The notes under the pieces: generated by a model
Told to the model about the DNA's origin: nothing
What the model saw: only the letters and a program-made list of their open reading frames with translations
Database searches by the model: none
Assembly: GCA_016748015.1 (NCBI GenBank)
Contig: JAAOMT010000135.1
Location: forward strand, 761,326 to 825,325
Source of the DNA: Geosiphon pyriformis
Lineage: Eukaryota; Glomeromycota; Glomeromycetes; Archaeosporales; Geosiphonaceae
Reading direction: 5' to 3'
DNA length: 64,000 nucleotides
Part shown: positions 11,713-21,601 of the stretch, one piece after another
Numbering within the stretch: position 1 is the first letter of the stretch
How the letters are laid out: every line of letters begins with the position of its first letter
Program-made: the position numbers and the translations under genes

Positions 11713-12879
11713 TTAAACAATATCAGTTTTTCCCAAGTTATTGTTGTCTTTTGCAAATATATTTGCAAATTCAGCTATTAGCTGTTTTAATTGTCTTTGT
11801 TGTTGGGATTCTAAAGGACCCATGTTAATTCTAAAGAGTTTTTCTTCCAACAGGTGGTAGTTTTCAGTAGTAGGAGTAATGTTTGGAATTAGAAGTAATG
11901 TATGTCTTATAATTTCGATGAAATTATAGACAATTTGAGAGTTTTTATTTTGGAAAATGTTGCTGTGTATGATTCCAATTTTTAATTTGTTTAATAAGAC
12001 AATAGGATAATTATTGGGATTGTAGAATGTAACTCGAAATTTTTTCATTCCTTTGGGAATATAAATGTTTGGGATTGAGATTTCATGCTTCAAACAGATT
12101 TGTTTATTGGATTCAAAGATTTGTTGGGTAGTGGTGGGTTTTAAGCAGGTGTAAATTTTGTGATGTTCTTCAAAAAGTGAAATAGTAATTGGTTGAAGAA
12201 GTTGAAAAATCTGGTGAGATTCATTTTGTGCATTGAGAGCTATATTTATTGGCACTGTAAATCGTTCAGTTGAACCAAAACTTTGCATTCCTCTTTCACT
12301 TTTTCCCAATTGTTCTCTGTTGTTTACTGATTGTAAACCCGAAATGTTGATTAAGGGTAAGTAAATTGCTTGGGCAATTTTCTCAGCATGTTCAATCCTG
12401 AATGGTTTGTTTGTTTCATTCTGTAACATGATGGTAATGTCTCCAGTATATCCTTTATCTATAACTCCTCCTCTAATGTTGATTCTTTTGCTTGCCAATG
12501 ATGATCTGGATGCAATTTGAATTATTGTTCCAGGTGAAATTTCAAGAACAATTTTAAGATTGATCTTTGTCAAGGACTTTGGTTGGAGAACCAAAGTGTT
12601 TTTGCCAAAATATCTTAGGTCATATTCTGTATCAATTTCGTGGGCTTTTTCTGGTTTTATTCCTTGCCCATTGTTGTCAAAGTATTTGAGTTGTATAGCA
12701 GACTGGTTTTTAATAAGATAGATTGGTGTTGTTGTGATTTTTTTGTTTGTTTCAGGTTTTCCAAATTTGATTTCTTCCTGATCATTTTTACTGGGCAGAG
12801 GAATGTTAAGAGCATAACATTCTGGACACCATTTGTCATTACAGGGCATGATGTATTCTTCACACAATTGAATGTTCAT
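11713..12879 (-). pseudogene. dUTPase domain inside gag-pol (388-aa open segment)
   Basis: The five trimeric dUTPase motifs appear in order. Motif 1 is EIDTEYDLRY. Motif 2 is IASRSSLASK. Motif 3 is GGVIDKGYTGDITIML. Motif 4 is HAEKIAQAIYLPL. Motif 5 is ERGMQSFGSTERF, where the usual RG.GGFGSTG has lost glycines. The enzyme hydrolyses dUTP to dUMP and keeps uracil out of reverse-transcribed DNA. Before it there is a Cys-rich stretch (LCEEYIMPCNDKWCPEC), and after it a long linker to RT. Placement between protease and RT is unusual for Ty3 elements. The drift in motifs 1 and 5 suggests it is no longer active. Confidence 0.9.
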
Positions 12880-12891
12880 TTGCTCTAATTG

Positions 12892-13545
12892 TTAAATTTG
12901 AGCTTCTTGTGTTGGATATATGTGGCTTGCAATTTGGTAGTATGTTTCTACCTTCTCTTTATAGTTGAATTCAGCTAATTCCATTGTGTATTCAATATAC
13001 TCAGCTTTTTTTATTTGGCAGACATCTTCCTGTGTGGCTCTATTAATTAAAGCCATTGCTAAATCAAAGATCATTTTAGCATTATGAGAGTAGTAATAAA
13101 GTTTATTGAAAGCACTGTTGTATGCTGCATCAAATGGTGTTCTTTTTCTGACTTTTTCCGAAATTGATAGAGCATATTGACAGGTTTGATCACATACTTC
13201 TCTTCTCATTGCAATATCAATCCAGTTGCATTCTTCTGGTAACATATCTTTACATGTGAGGCAAGGAGTATTGTCCCATTTTCCACTTCTTTTAGGATAT
13301 CCAAATCGTTCTCTATGGCATGCTTTACAAAAGTAACAGATATGAGTTTCATATTCTTCTTCTGAAAAAATACATGCTCCCATTGATGAAAGTTTCTTGT
13401 TGCAATCTTTGCATTTGAGTAAAATATATGGTAATTGTTTCCATAGTTCTGGTGTGAAATACCTAACTTTCTTCCATCTTCTTAATTCTTCAAAAATCTC
13501 TTGTTCAGTTTCCTCAGCCCAATTGGATGGTGATCCAAGAGCCAT
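12892..13545 (-). pseudogene. Cys/His-rich putative zinc-binding module between protease and dUTPase
   Basis: This 217-aa open segment starts at MALGSPSNWAEETEQEI. It contains repeated CxxC pairs: KCKDCNKKLS, HICYFCKACH, PCLTCKDMLPEEC, then a final Cys pair in EVCDQTCQYALS. The spacing suggests two or three zinc ribbons. A helical C-terminal half follows with no clear motif. It is in frame with the protease upstream and, after one TAA stop at 12892, with the dUTPase downstream. Copy A preserves the same Cys pattern. I do not recognise it as a named domain; nucleic-acid binding is an inference. Confidence 0.7.
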
Positions 13546-13559
13546 AAAGGTTTCAGTAA

Positions 13560-14490
13560 CTGGTAGCTCTTCCTCCTCTTCAAATTCAAATACTGGGGCT
13601 TTTTCAGTTTTCTTATTAAAAGTACTACAAGTAGCAGGTACTATGGTGTATTGTCATTGGTATAAGATTTTTAGTTCCTGGGTTTCCCAATCTAAATTTG
13701 CATTGGCCTTGAGAAGCCAATTATTCCCGACCAGAGCTTGATATTGGGGTGTATTCATAACTAAAACTTTGACTAAAATGGTGATTTCATCAATAGTAAA
13801 TAAGAAATTGTTAATTTCTCCTACTGGTGTCTTTTTCATACCATCTGTTGTAACAATCACAGTTTGGGCTGGTCTGTCAACAGTTCTTTGAAGCTGTTGC
13901 ATTAACTGGTAGATGATAATACTTCCAGCTAATCTACTGTCTAGGATTAATTGGATATGCTTCTCTTTCATTATAGCTTCAGTGTACATGGCAGTGATAG
14001 CTTTTTGTTCATTAGCTGCTGTATTACTAAGCAAGAATAGTGATTCATTTGCTTCAAATTCAAATGAGAATATATTTGAAAGATTGGCATTTTGGGCAAT
14101 TTGAACTGGTGGAATAGTGTTGTTGGAAGGGTTTGATCTTGATGCTGCAACTTCATCTTCAGAAAGTGCACTTTGTTGAAAATTCGATCCTTCTGGCATT
14201 GTAAGATAACTGGGTTGAGTGTGATAGTGGTTGGGTCTTTGCTGACCAGAATTTCGGAGAACCAACTGGTTATTTGGATTGATTCTGTTATTATTATTCT
14301 GAAATTGATTTTGGGATGTGAATTGGTTATGTTGAACCAATCTTCTGACTGGTATTTGATATTGTTGAGTGAGTGGTGTTTGATATTGCTGAATTAATAA
14401 AGATTGCTGATATTGTGACTGTATTGGTTGTGGAGCTGGTTGATAGTAGCTGTTTTGATTTTGTGGTCTTGGTAAATAATAAGTTGGTGG
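13560..14490 (-). pseudogene. Retropepsin-like protease of copy B, active site mutated
   Basis: The region aligns residue by residue with the protease of copy A. The active site reads LILDSRLAGSIIIYQL, where copy A has DSGSAGS, so the essential glycine after D-S is Arg. A stop at 13654 (TGA where copy A has Gly) interrupts the domain end. The N-terminal Gln/Pro-rich linker is cut by the solo LTR at 14491. Confidence 0.8.
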
Positions 14491-15526
14491 TGTTACCAAT
14501 AGAATTTTAGCTATTAATTAGCAGGAAAATTACCCTTATAATTCCTATAATTAATTAGTATATTAATATCATTTTAAATTATTATTTATTATTTAATCAA
14601 TTATTACATATCACGATTCAATTAAATAATCTAATTAGTATAACAGAAAGTAGAATAATCAAATTACACAATACCCTGAACTTTGTAACATTCTAAAATT
14701 CGCTGAAATTTACAGAAATTTGCTGAAATTTATAAAAAATTTGCCAAAATTTATAGAAATTTGCCAAAATTATGAATAGTTCACCCAAATTAATCAATAG
14801 TTCAGCAAAATAACTTGTAGTTCATCAAAATATATCTTTAGTTTGCCGAAATTTGAGCAAAGAAAAAAAAGTGCAAGTTTATAGACTAGTATTACAACAA
14901 GTTGTATAAAAGAAGAGCTTTTCTCTTTAAGAAAATGTATCTTCTTATAGTATCTTATCATAGTAACTTACTTCAAATATCTTAATTAGAACAAATCACT
15001 TTTTACAAAATCAAATAAAAATTAAAATATTCGAAAACCAAATCCTTAAAATTATTATACTTGAAATTTCCTTAACACAACTAACATTTTGAAATTGATT
15101 AGCTACCAATTTCAGTAATCTGTTAGTGACTCCAGGTCTGGATAGAAAACATTTCTCTTAACAGAATTTAATTTTTTTTACATTTCTTTTACTTTTTTTT
15201 TATTTTTTTATTATAATCATTAGGGTAGCCTACAAACAAGATTCCTGTAGAAGAGTTGACTTTCACAGCAAAGTAACTACACATTTTTAGTGAGCTTCCA
15301 GATGAACAATTCCTGAGAAAGAGTTGATGTTTACTACAACATAACTACATAAAGTAACTGGCAAGAAATTGGTTATTTTACTTATAAGCCCAGCAGTTCA
15401 AATTATAGAAGATAATTTGAAGATAAATTCAGTTATTGGAGATTCAACTACTTCTAAAAAATGTGAATTTACAACCAACAGATAATTACAACATTCAAGA
15501 AAAGAGACCAAAAACCTCCGGTAACA
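14491..15526 (+). repeat. Solo LTR nested in copy B (1,036 bp)
   Basis: A plus-oriented LTR of the same family runs from TGTTACC at 14491 to GTAACA at 15526. It is flanked by the 4-bp duplication gtgg (14487-14490, 15527-15530). Copy A is uninterrupted at the equivalent site near 1275-1300. It is 65 bp longer than the copy B LTRs, mostly from extra copies of the AAATTTGCCRAAATT-like motif at 14690-14860. No internal sequence remains, so it arose by LTR-LTR recombination. Confidence 0.93.
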
Positions 15527-15530
15527 GTGG

Positions 15531-17081
15531 TGGAGGTTGGTAATAAGATTGTTGTGGTAAAGAGTAACGTTGATTACTCTTGCTTTGTTGGTCTTTTTGC
15601 AATTTCTTGCAATCTTATTTTCAGTGTTCTAGAATTCCACAATAATGACAATTTTGAGATTGGTTATTGGATGGTGATCCAAAGTTGTTTTGGTTGTATT
15701 GCTGTGGGTGTTGATATTTTTGTGGTTGTTGCTAATGTTGTTGTTGGTTTGTAAAGTAGTTTTCAACCTTCTTTGTAAGTTGGTCTATCTTCTCTTCAGC
15801 TGCTGAGCTGGTTTCTCCAATAGCTAGATTAACAAGTTTAGTATGGTTTGCTTTTTCCATTGCCATTTCATAGTTCTTTGCATGTTTAATGGCAGTTACT
15901 AAGTCTTCTGGTACATGTGGACAAACTTTCTTAATCAGTTTGTCTTTTAACCCTGCTATAAACTGATTCAAAATCTGAGCATTGGAATAGTAGTCATTGG
16001 TTTCCAATTGTCAAATTCGTCAAAGAAGTTTGTTGAATTTTCCAAGATAGGTCATAACAGTTTCAGATGTTTCTTGTTTAATATTGTGAAAGTAATTGCA
16101 GAGAGTGATAGAGGTGTTGTTGTCTGTGAATTGTTGTAAGAAAGCATCTTTAAATGCTTGCCAGTTTTCAAATGATTCTTCTAAGTTTTCAAACTATTTT
16201 TTTGCAGTTTCTTGAAGAAAGTATGGAATTGCTTTGAGCATTCTTGCTGTATTCCAACCATTTGCATTTCCTGCTTTCTGGACTTTATCAAGCCATTTTT
16301 GAGGACTAGTATCATTATCTTTACCAGTAAACTCTGGAATTTTTGCAATGTAAGCAGTTGCCATTTTTTCTTTGTTTTCTGTAGTTTCTTTTTGTTCTGA
16401 TTCAGTTTCTTTACTTTCCAAGTTTTTTGAATGATTACTTTCGTTTTTTTGTAAGTACTCAATAATATTGGTGCTTGTTGATATGGATTCCTGCTGTTGA
16501 GTAAGATTTTTAGGTGACTGATAATCTTCTGATCTGGAGAAACAGTTAAGTGGTGAATTTGGTGTTTGTGGTTAAGCAAGTAAAATTAGAAATGGTGTAA
16601 TAGAAAGTGGTAATTTGACACTGGTTCTTTGTTCAGGTGTTTGCAAGTGTTTGGCAGTTGTCTTTTGTAGTGTTAGAGTGTTTGAAGTGGTTCTTAAATA
16701 TTGCTTCAATTTTTGTTTGCCTTTGTTGCTTGTTTCTGTCTTTGATTCAAAGTCAATAGAGTATTGAGACTGTACTGGGTATTTTTCTTCACAATATTTA
16801 ATAATGTTAAAATTAAGTTTTTGAAAATAGATAGCAAGTGTTTCACTGTTCAGGTTTTCTGTTCTCAATTGTGAATAGTGCACTAAATTATTGTAGAGAT
16901 TGCTTCTAATTTCTGAAATGTTGTAGTTTCCAAAAAAATAAATGTTGATGCAATTTTCAATGTATTGGTATACTGATTTCTTGACAATTTCAATTCCGTC
17001 TTGGATGTTGAATCTTTGCTTGCAGTGTGTATAGATTGATTGATAATACTCTAGAGTTGCTGTGTCTAGTGTGGTTGCCAC
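15531..17081 (-). pseudogene. Gag of copy B
   Basis: Gag starts MATTLDTATLEYYQSIY, just after the LTR and primer-binding site. It has an N-terminal segment with conserved aromatics, an acidic Lys/Glu-rich linker, a capsid-like region (PQKWLDKVQKAGNANGW) and a zinc knuckle near 15640 reading CHYCGILEH. In-frame stops at 16572, 16194 and near 16020-16030 break it. Alignment to copy A shows Gln or Arg codons at some of these sites, fitting CAA-to-TAA and CGA-to-TGA changes. Confidence 0.85.
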
Positions 17082-17108
17082 TTTGAATTTGTTGTTGCTG
17101 TGTTATTT

Positions 17109-17126
17109 CTGTGGGAGAGCACCAAA
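17109..17126 (-). promoter_or_regulatory. tRNA primer-binding site of copy B
   Basis: The minus strand reads TTTGGTGCTCTCCCACAG directly after the 5' LTR. The non-autonomous element at 18566 has the same TTTGGTGCTC start after its 5' LTR. I could not identify the cognate tRNA. Confidence 0.65.
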
Positions 17127-18097
17127 TGTTACTGGAGGTTTTTGGTCTTTTTTCTTGAATGTTGTAAATGTTAATTTGCTGTGAATTCACATTTCTAGGA
17201 AGTAGTTGAATCTCCAATAACTGAATTTATCTTCAAATTATCTCCTATAATTTGAACTGCTGGGCTTATAAGTGGAATAACCAATTCCTTGTCAGTTACT
17301 TTATGTAGTTATATTGTAGTAAACGTCAACTCTTTTCCAGGAATTGCTTGTCTGGAAGCTCACTAAAAAATGTGTAGTTACTTTGCTGTGAAAGTCAACT
17401 CTTTTACAGGAATCTCATCTGTAGACTACCCTAATGATTATAATAATAAAAAATAAATAAATAAAAGAAATATAAAAGAAATATAATTTATCAAGGAAAA
17501 CGTTTTCTATCCAGGTCTGGAGTCACTAACAGATTATTGAAATTGGTAGCTAATCAATTTCAAAATGTTAGTTGTGTTGAGAGAATTTCAAGTGTAATAA
17601 TTTTAAAGATTTGTTTTTTTGAATATTTAATTTTTATTTAAATGTGTAAAAGATAATTTGTTTCAATTAAGATATTTAAAGTAGGATGCTATGGTAAGAT
17701 ACTATGGGAAGATATATTTTCTTGAAGAGAAAAGCTCTTCTTTTATACAACTTGTTGTAGTACTAGTCTTTGAACTTGCACTTTTCTTTTTGCTATAATT
17801 TGGGTAAACTAAAGATACATTTCGGCAAATTTACAAGTTATTTTACTGAACTATTGATTATTTCGGCAAATTTTCATTAATTTCGGCGAATTTTAACTAT
17901 GTTAAAAGGTTCAAGGTATTGTGTAATTTGATTATCTTAATTTCTAGAGTACAAATCGAATTATTGATTGAGTAATAATATTTGATAATTTGATTAAATA
18001 ATATGTGATAATCAAAATAATAATGATATGTTAATTAATAATAGAAATTATAAAGGTAATTTCATGCTAATTAATAGCTAAAATTCTACTGGTAACA
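17127..18097 (-). repeat. 5' LTR of copy B (971 bp)
   Basis: It has the same length as the 3' LTR, with TGTTA...TAACA ends and the motif array TTTCGGCAAATTT at about 17815-17895. Differences from the 3' LTR are transitions over the part I compared. It is expected to carry the element promoter. The flanking ccat at 18098 pairs with 7157. Confidence 0.93.
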
Positions 18098-18565
18098 CCA
18101 TATTCTTGTGCCAAAAAACTATATCTTCCTACTTTGCAAAATTGTTCATATTCCAAGCATTGCATATAGCAATTTTCCAATCCAAACTAATCATTAAGAT
18201 AAAAAGAGAACCAATGAACCCAAATCAGAACACAGATGATCCAACCTTCCCAAAACCGAATTAATTAACACTTCCAAAGTCACCATTTTCGATTCCAAAC
18301 CACTTACCTTGATGATTAAAACCTTAAAACTATTAGAGCTGAAATCAGCAACCATATCAAAACCAACAGAAGAAGAGGAAACAGACAACACCAACATATT
18401 ATCTAAAACCATATTCAAATTCAAAACAGAAGCCAGAGAAACAGAAGCAACTGGAGGGGGAGTAAAAGAGAATATAGTCAAAGACACCAATTCTACAAAG
18501 CTCAATTTCTTCAATAAAACAGAAACCTGATCCAACAAAAGCTCTAAAAAGTGTTCTAAGACTGC
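18098..18565 (-). pseudogene. LINE ORF1 C-terminus and ORF2 N-terminus between two LTR insertions
   Basis: The segment 18538-18194 is a Ser/Val-rich ORF1 tail with a coiled-coil-like stretch (KVSGLESKMVTLEVLINSVL). It ends at a stop at 18194. ORF2 then opens with LDWKIAICNAWNMNN, matching the start of LINE endonuclease domains, and runs into the Ty3 insertion at 18097. Confidence 0.75.
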
Positions 18566-19497
18566 TGTTATTTCTAAAATATAGGAATTAAATATTAGTA
18601 CATAAATTAGCCAATCAGAATAAACATAGTAAAAAGTAGAATTCTAAGATTCTTCTCAAAAAAATTGCAGGATTCCAGAAATTTCAGGATTCTCATATAA
18701 GGAATTACAGAATTCCAGAATTCCAGAATTCTTCTTAAAAAAATTACAGGATTCCAGGAATTCCAGAATTCCTGACTAGAAAATTGAGGAATTCAAAGAA
18801 TCTCATACAATAAAATTTATATATATATAGCAGTAGTATTAGAAGCTAGAAAATTAGTCAAAAAAACTGGGAGTCAGTAGGACTCTCAGAGTTAATTAGA
18901 CTTACAAGTTATAATTATTAGAATCTTTTAGTTAGAAACCTCTCAGTTTATATTTGATTTAAGCAACCTTCCAACTTCCAAATATTAATAAATACTTATT
19001 CTTTATCTTAAATCTACTCTTTACTATCAACATGAAGTGTTAATAGTAATTGATACTTAACCATACTGGAACAATAGCTTTTGATCACAGTTATTGATGA
19101 GATACTAATCATTATTGCCTTGGCTTATTTTTTATTTCTTTTATTTTATTTTATTTTTTTTGTTGTTATTTACTAATTGATTAAAAAATTAAGTACTAAA
19201 ATACAAATGTCATAGAAACTGGTAAAAGACCCATAAAACAAGGGTAGAACACTTATAGATTTGAGAATAGCTTACTAAGAGAATTACTGGCCACTATGCT
19301 AAGAAAAAAATTCGATGGAATTGTGATTCTGGGAGGCTACTAAAACAATTATTGTATTTTTGTCCATTATACAAAAGACTCCACAACAAAACCTTTAGAT
19401 CTATAAACACCTTCAGAAATCAAAATCAAAATATCAATTGAGCACCAAGTTACGAATTTGTTATTTGCTTTGAGACCCCAAATAATCACTTATAATA
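18566..19497 (+). repeat. 5' LTR of the non-autonomous element
   Basis: It is a direct repeat of 20670-21597. It contains degenerate AGAATTCCAGAATTC-like short repeats at 18640-18790, and a TATA-like run (ttatatatatatagcag) near 18818 as a plausible promoter. Confidence 0.88.
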
Positions 19498-19516
19498 TTT
19501 GGTGCTCCTTATAAGG
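19498..19516 (+). promoter_or_regulatory. Primer-binding site of the non-autonomous element
   Basis: The sequence TTTGGTGCTCCTTATAAGG directly follows the first LTR. Its first ten bases equal those of the primer-binding site of Ty3 copy B. Confidence 0.6.
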
Positions 19517-20298
19517 TATAATTCTACAGAGAACCAGCACCAACCAACAACCATCCAAAAGTGGCAAACCAAGAAAAAACAAGAAAAAATCACTTAGAAT
19601 TCATGAAATTCTTATTTTACTATTACCTTTGGAAAACTCATTAAATTAAAACTCTAATCATTTAAAATCTGATCATTAACACCCTAAACATTCGAAAATT
19701 ACTGTTGATAAACTTGTTAAAAAACTTATTAAATTAAAACTTCATTTATTTAAAATTTAATAATTCTAACCCTGCTATCGTATAAAGAACTTACCTTTGA
19801 TAAACTTATTAAATTAAAAACTCCAAAAATTATTCAAAACCCAATAATTCTAACTCCACTATCATATAAAAAAACTTATCTTCAATAAAACTCATTAAAA
19901 CTTTGATTCTTTAAGACTCAATTGTTCAAAATCTGAATATTTGAAACCCAATAAGTTCAATCCTGCTATTGAACAAGGAAACTTACCTCAGATAAAACCC
20001 ATCAAATCTCTAAAAATTCAAAACTCCAATTATTTAAAGACTTATTAGAAGAATTTCAAAAAAAAAAACCTATCCAGATTCATACTTACCTGTACAAAAA
20101 CTGCTTTCTTCTATGCCAAAAGTTAGCATTAGGAAAGTGTCAATATGAAAAAGACTTAGAGAAGAAAAAAAAATTTGAGAATCAGTAGTACCAAAATTGA
20201 TCAACAAATTATCAAAACTTATTTGATGGCCTGAGTTACAATCCACTTCCACGCATCATATATTTAAACTTCAAGGAAAATGAGCCAATCAGTAAGAA

Positions 20299-20568
20299 TT
20301 GGAATCAAAACTTAATCCTAATTCAGACTCTGCTAATGATGATGACAACAATTCAAACTCTGCCGACAATAACAACAACAATTCAAACTCCACTTTTAAT
20401 ACTAAACAATATATCATACTTCTAGATCTTACAATGAAGCAAAAATTAACTAAATTTAATGATAATAATGAAGGCATTATGTCTAAACATATACATAATA
20501 CAAATGCAAAATTTGAACATGAATATTCTGAACAGATCACTACAATTAAAAACTCCAATCACATATAA
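20299..20568 (+). CDS. Asn/Asp/Ser-rich small ORF inside the non-autonomous element (89 aa)
   Basis: This is an 89-aa ORF with a low-complexity Asn/Asp/Ser N-terminus and a C-terminal part (QYIILLDLTMKQKLTKF, then HNTNAKFEHEYSEQITTI) that looks like real protein. There is no catalytic motif. It could be a remnant of a gag-like or captured host sequence. Coding status is unproven, and an opposite-strand ORF of the same length overlaps it. Confidence 0.35.
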   Translation: MESKLNPNSDSANDDDNNSNSADNNNNNSNSTFNTKQYIILLDLTMKQKLTKFNDNNEGIMSKHIHNTNAKFEHEYSEQITTIKNSNHI

Positions 20569-20669
20569 AATTAAATTTACAAATAGCAATAGAAATTATC
20601 ACAACAACATTGATACAAAAGAGAAATTTAGAAGATTTCACAGGAGCTTAATATTAAATAAGGAAATAA

Positions 20670-21597
20670 TATTACTCCTAGAATATAAGAATTAAATATT
20701 AGTACATAAATTAACCAATCAGAATAAATATAGTAAAAAGTGGAATTCCAGGATTCTTCTTAGAGAAATTGCAAGATTCTAGAAATTTCAGAATTCTTAT
20801 ATAAGAAATTGCAGGATTTTAGAATTCCAGAATTCTTCTCAAAGGAATTGCAAGATTCCAGGAATTCCAGAATTTCTGGCTAAAGAATTGAGGAATTTAA
20901 GGAATTTTGTACAATAAAATTTATATATATATAGCAATGGTATCAAAAGCTAAAAAATTAGTCAAAAAGACTGGAAGTTAGTAAGACTCTCAAAGTCAAT
21001 TAGACTTATAAGTCATAATTATTAGAATTTTTTAGTTAGAGACTTCTTAGTTTAGATTTGATTTAAGTGATCTTCCAACTCCCAAATATCAATAAATACT
21101 TATTCTCTATCTTAAATCTACTCTCTATTATCAACACTTCATGTTGATAGTAATTAATACTTAACCATACTGAAACAATAGCTCTTGATTACAGCTATTG
21201 ACGAGATACTAACCATTATTGTTTTGGCTTATTTCTTATTTATTATTATTATTATTTTTTATTTATTTATTTATTGTTATTTACTAATTGATTAAAGAAT
21301 TAAGTGCTGAAATACAAACATTATAGAGACTGGTAAAAGATCTGTGAAACAAGGGTAGAACACTCATATATTTGAGAATAGCTTACCAGGAGGATTACTG
21401 GTCACTATGCTGAGATAGAATTGCGATTTCAGGAGACTACTAAAACAATTATTGAATCTCTGTTTATTATACAAAAGACTTCACAACAAAACCTTCAGAT
21501 CCATAAACACCTTCAGAAATCAACATTAAAATATCAATTGAGCACCAAGTTATGGATTTGTTATTTGCTTTGAGACCCCAAATAATCATCTGTAATA
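20670..21597 (+). repeat. 3' LTR of the non-autonomous element
   Basis: It aligns with 18566-19497. In the first 20 positions all six differences are transitions. It is followed by the target duplication ctgc and LINE ORF1 coding. Confidence 0.88.
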
Positions 21598-21601
21598 CTG
21601 C

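Larger units (their letters stand above)
8989..17081 (-). pseudogene. gag-pol polyprotein of copy B, single frame of ~2,350 codons with nonsense mutations
   Basis: Open segments starting at 17081, 16421, 16007, 14499, 13545, 12879, 11559, 10365 and 9588 all lie in one frame once the 1,040 bp of solo LTR plus target duplication are removed. The total becomes 7,053 nt, divisible by three. Gag, protease, Cys-rich module, dUTPase, RT/RNase H and integrase were thus probably made as one polyprotein with no gag-pol frameshift. Breaks are point stops, several explained by C-to-T changes (CAA to TAA near 16573 and 12893, CGA to TGA near 16020-16030). I saw no net frameshift. Integrase ends with YLNT-stop at 8989. 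Confidence 0.8.
7161..18097 (-). mobile_element. Ty3/Gypsy LTR retrotransposon, copy B (complete, decayed)
   Basis: This is a full-length element on the minus strand: 5' LTR 18097-17127, primer-binding site, gag-pol 17081-8989, an extra ORF 8819-8112, a polypurine tract and 3' LTR 8131-7161. Both LTRs are 971 bp and carry TGTTA...TAACA ends. It is flanked by the 4-bp direct repeat ccat at 7157-7160 and 18098-18101, and LINE coding resumes across the junction, so the boundaries are firm. Pol order is protease, Cys-rich module, dUTPase, RT, RNase H, integrase, which is Ty3 order with a dUTPase added. It is interrupted at 14491-15526 by a solo LTR. Inactive, with many nonsense codons. Confidence 0.93.
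18566..21597 (+). mobile_element. Non-autonomous LTR element (about 3.0 kb)
   Basis: Direct terminal repeats at 18566-19497 (932 bp) and 20670-21597 (928 bp) flank about 1.17 kb of internal DNA. The ends are TGTTA...TAATA; the second copy starts TATTA, a transition from TG. The 4-bp duplication ctgc is at 18562-18565 and 21598-21601, and LINE ORF1 coding continues across it. After the first LTR comes TTTGGTGCTCC, the same primer-site start as the Ty3 family. The interior has no protease, RT or integrase, only a small Asn/Asp-rich ORF. It was probably mobilised by a Ty3-type element in trans. Confidence 0.87.
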
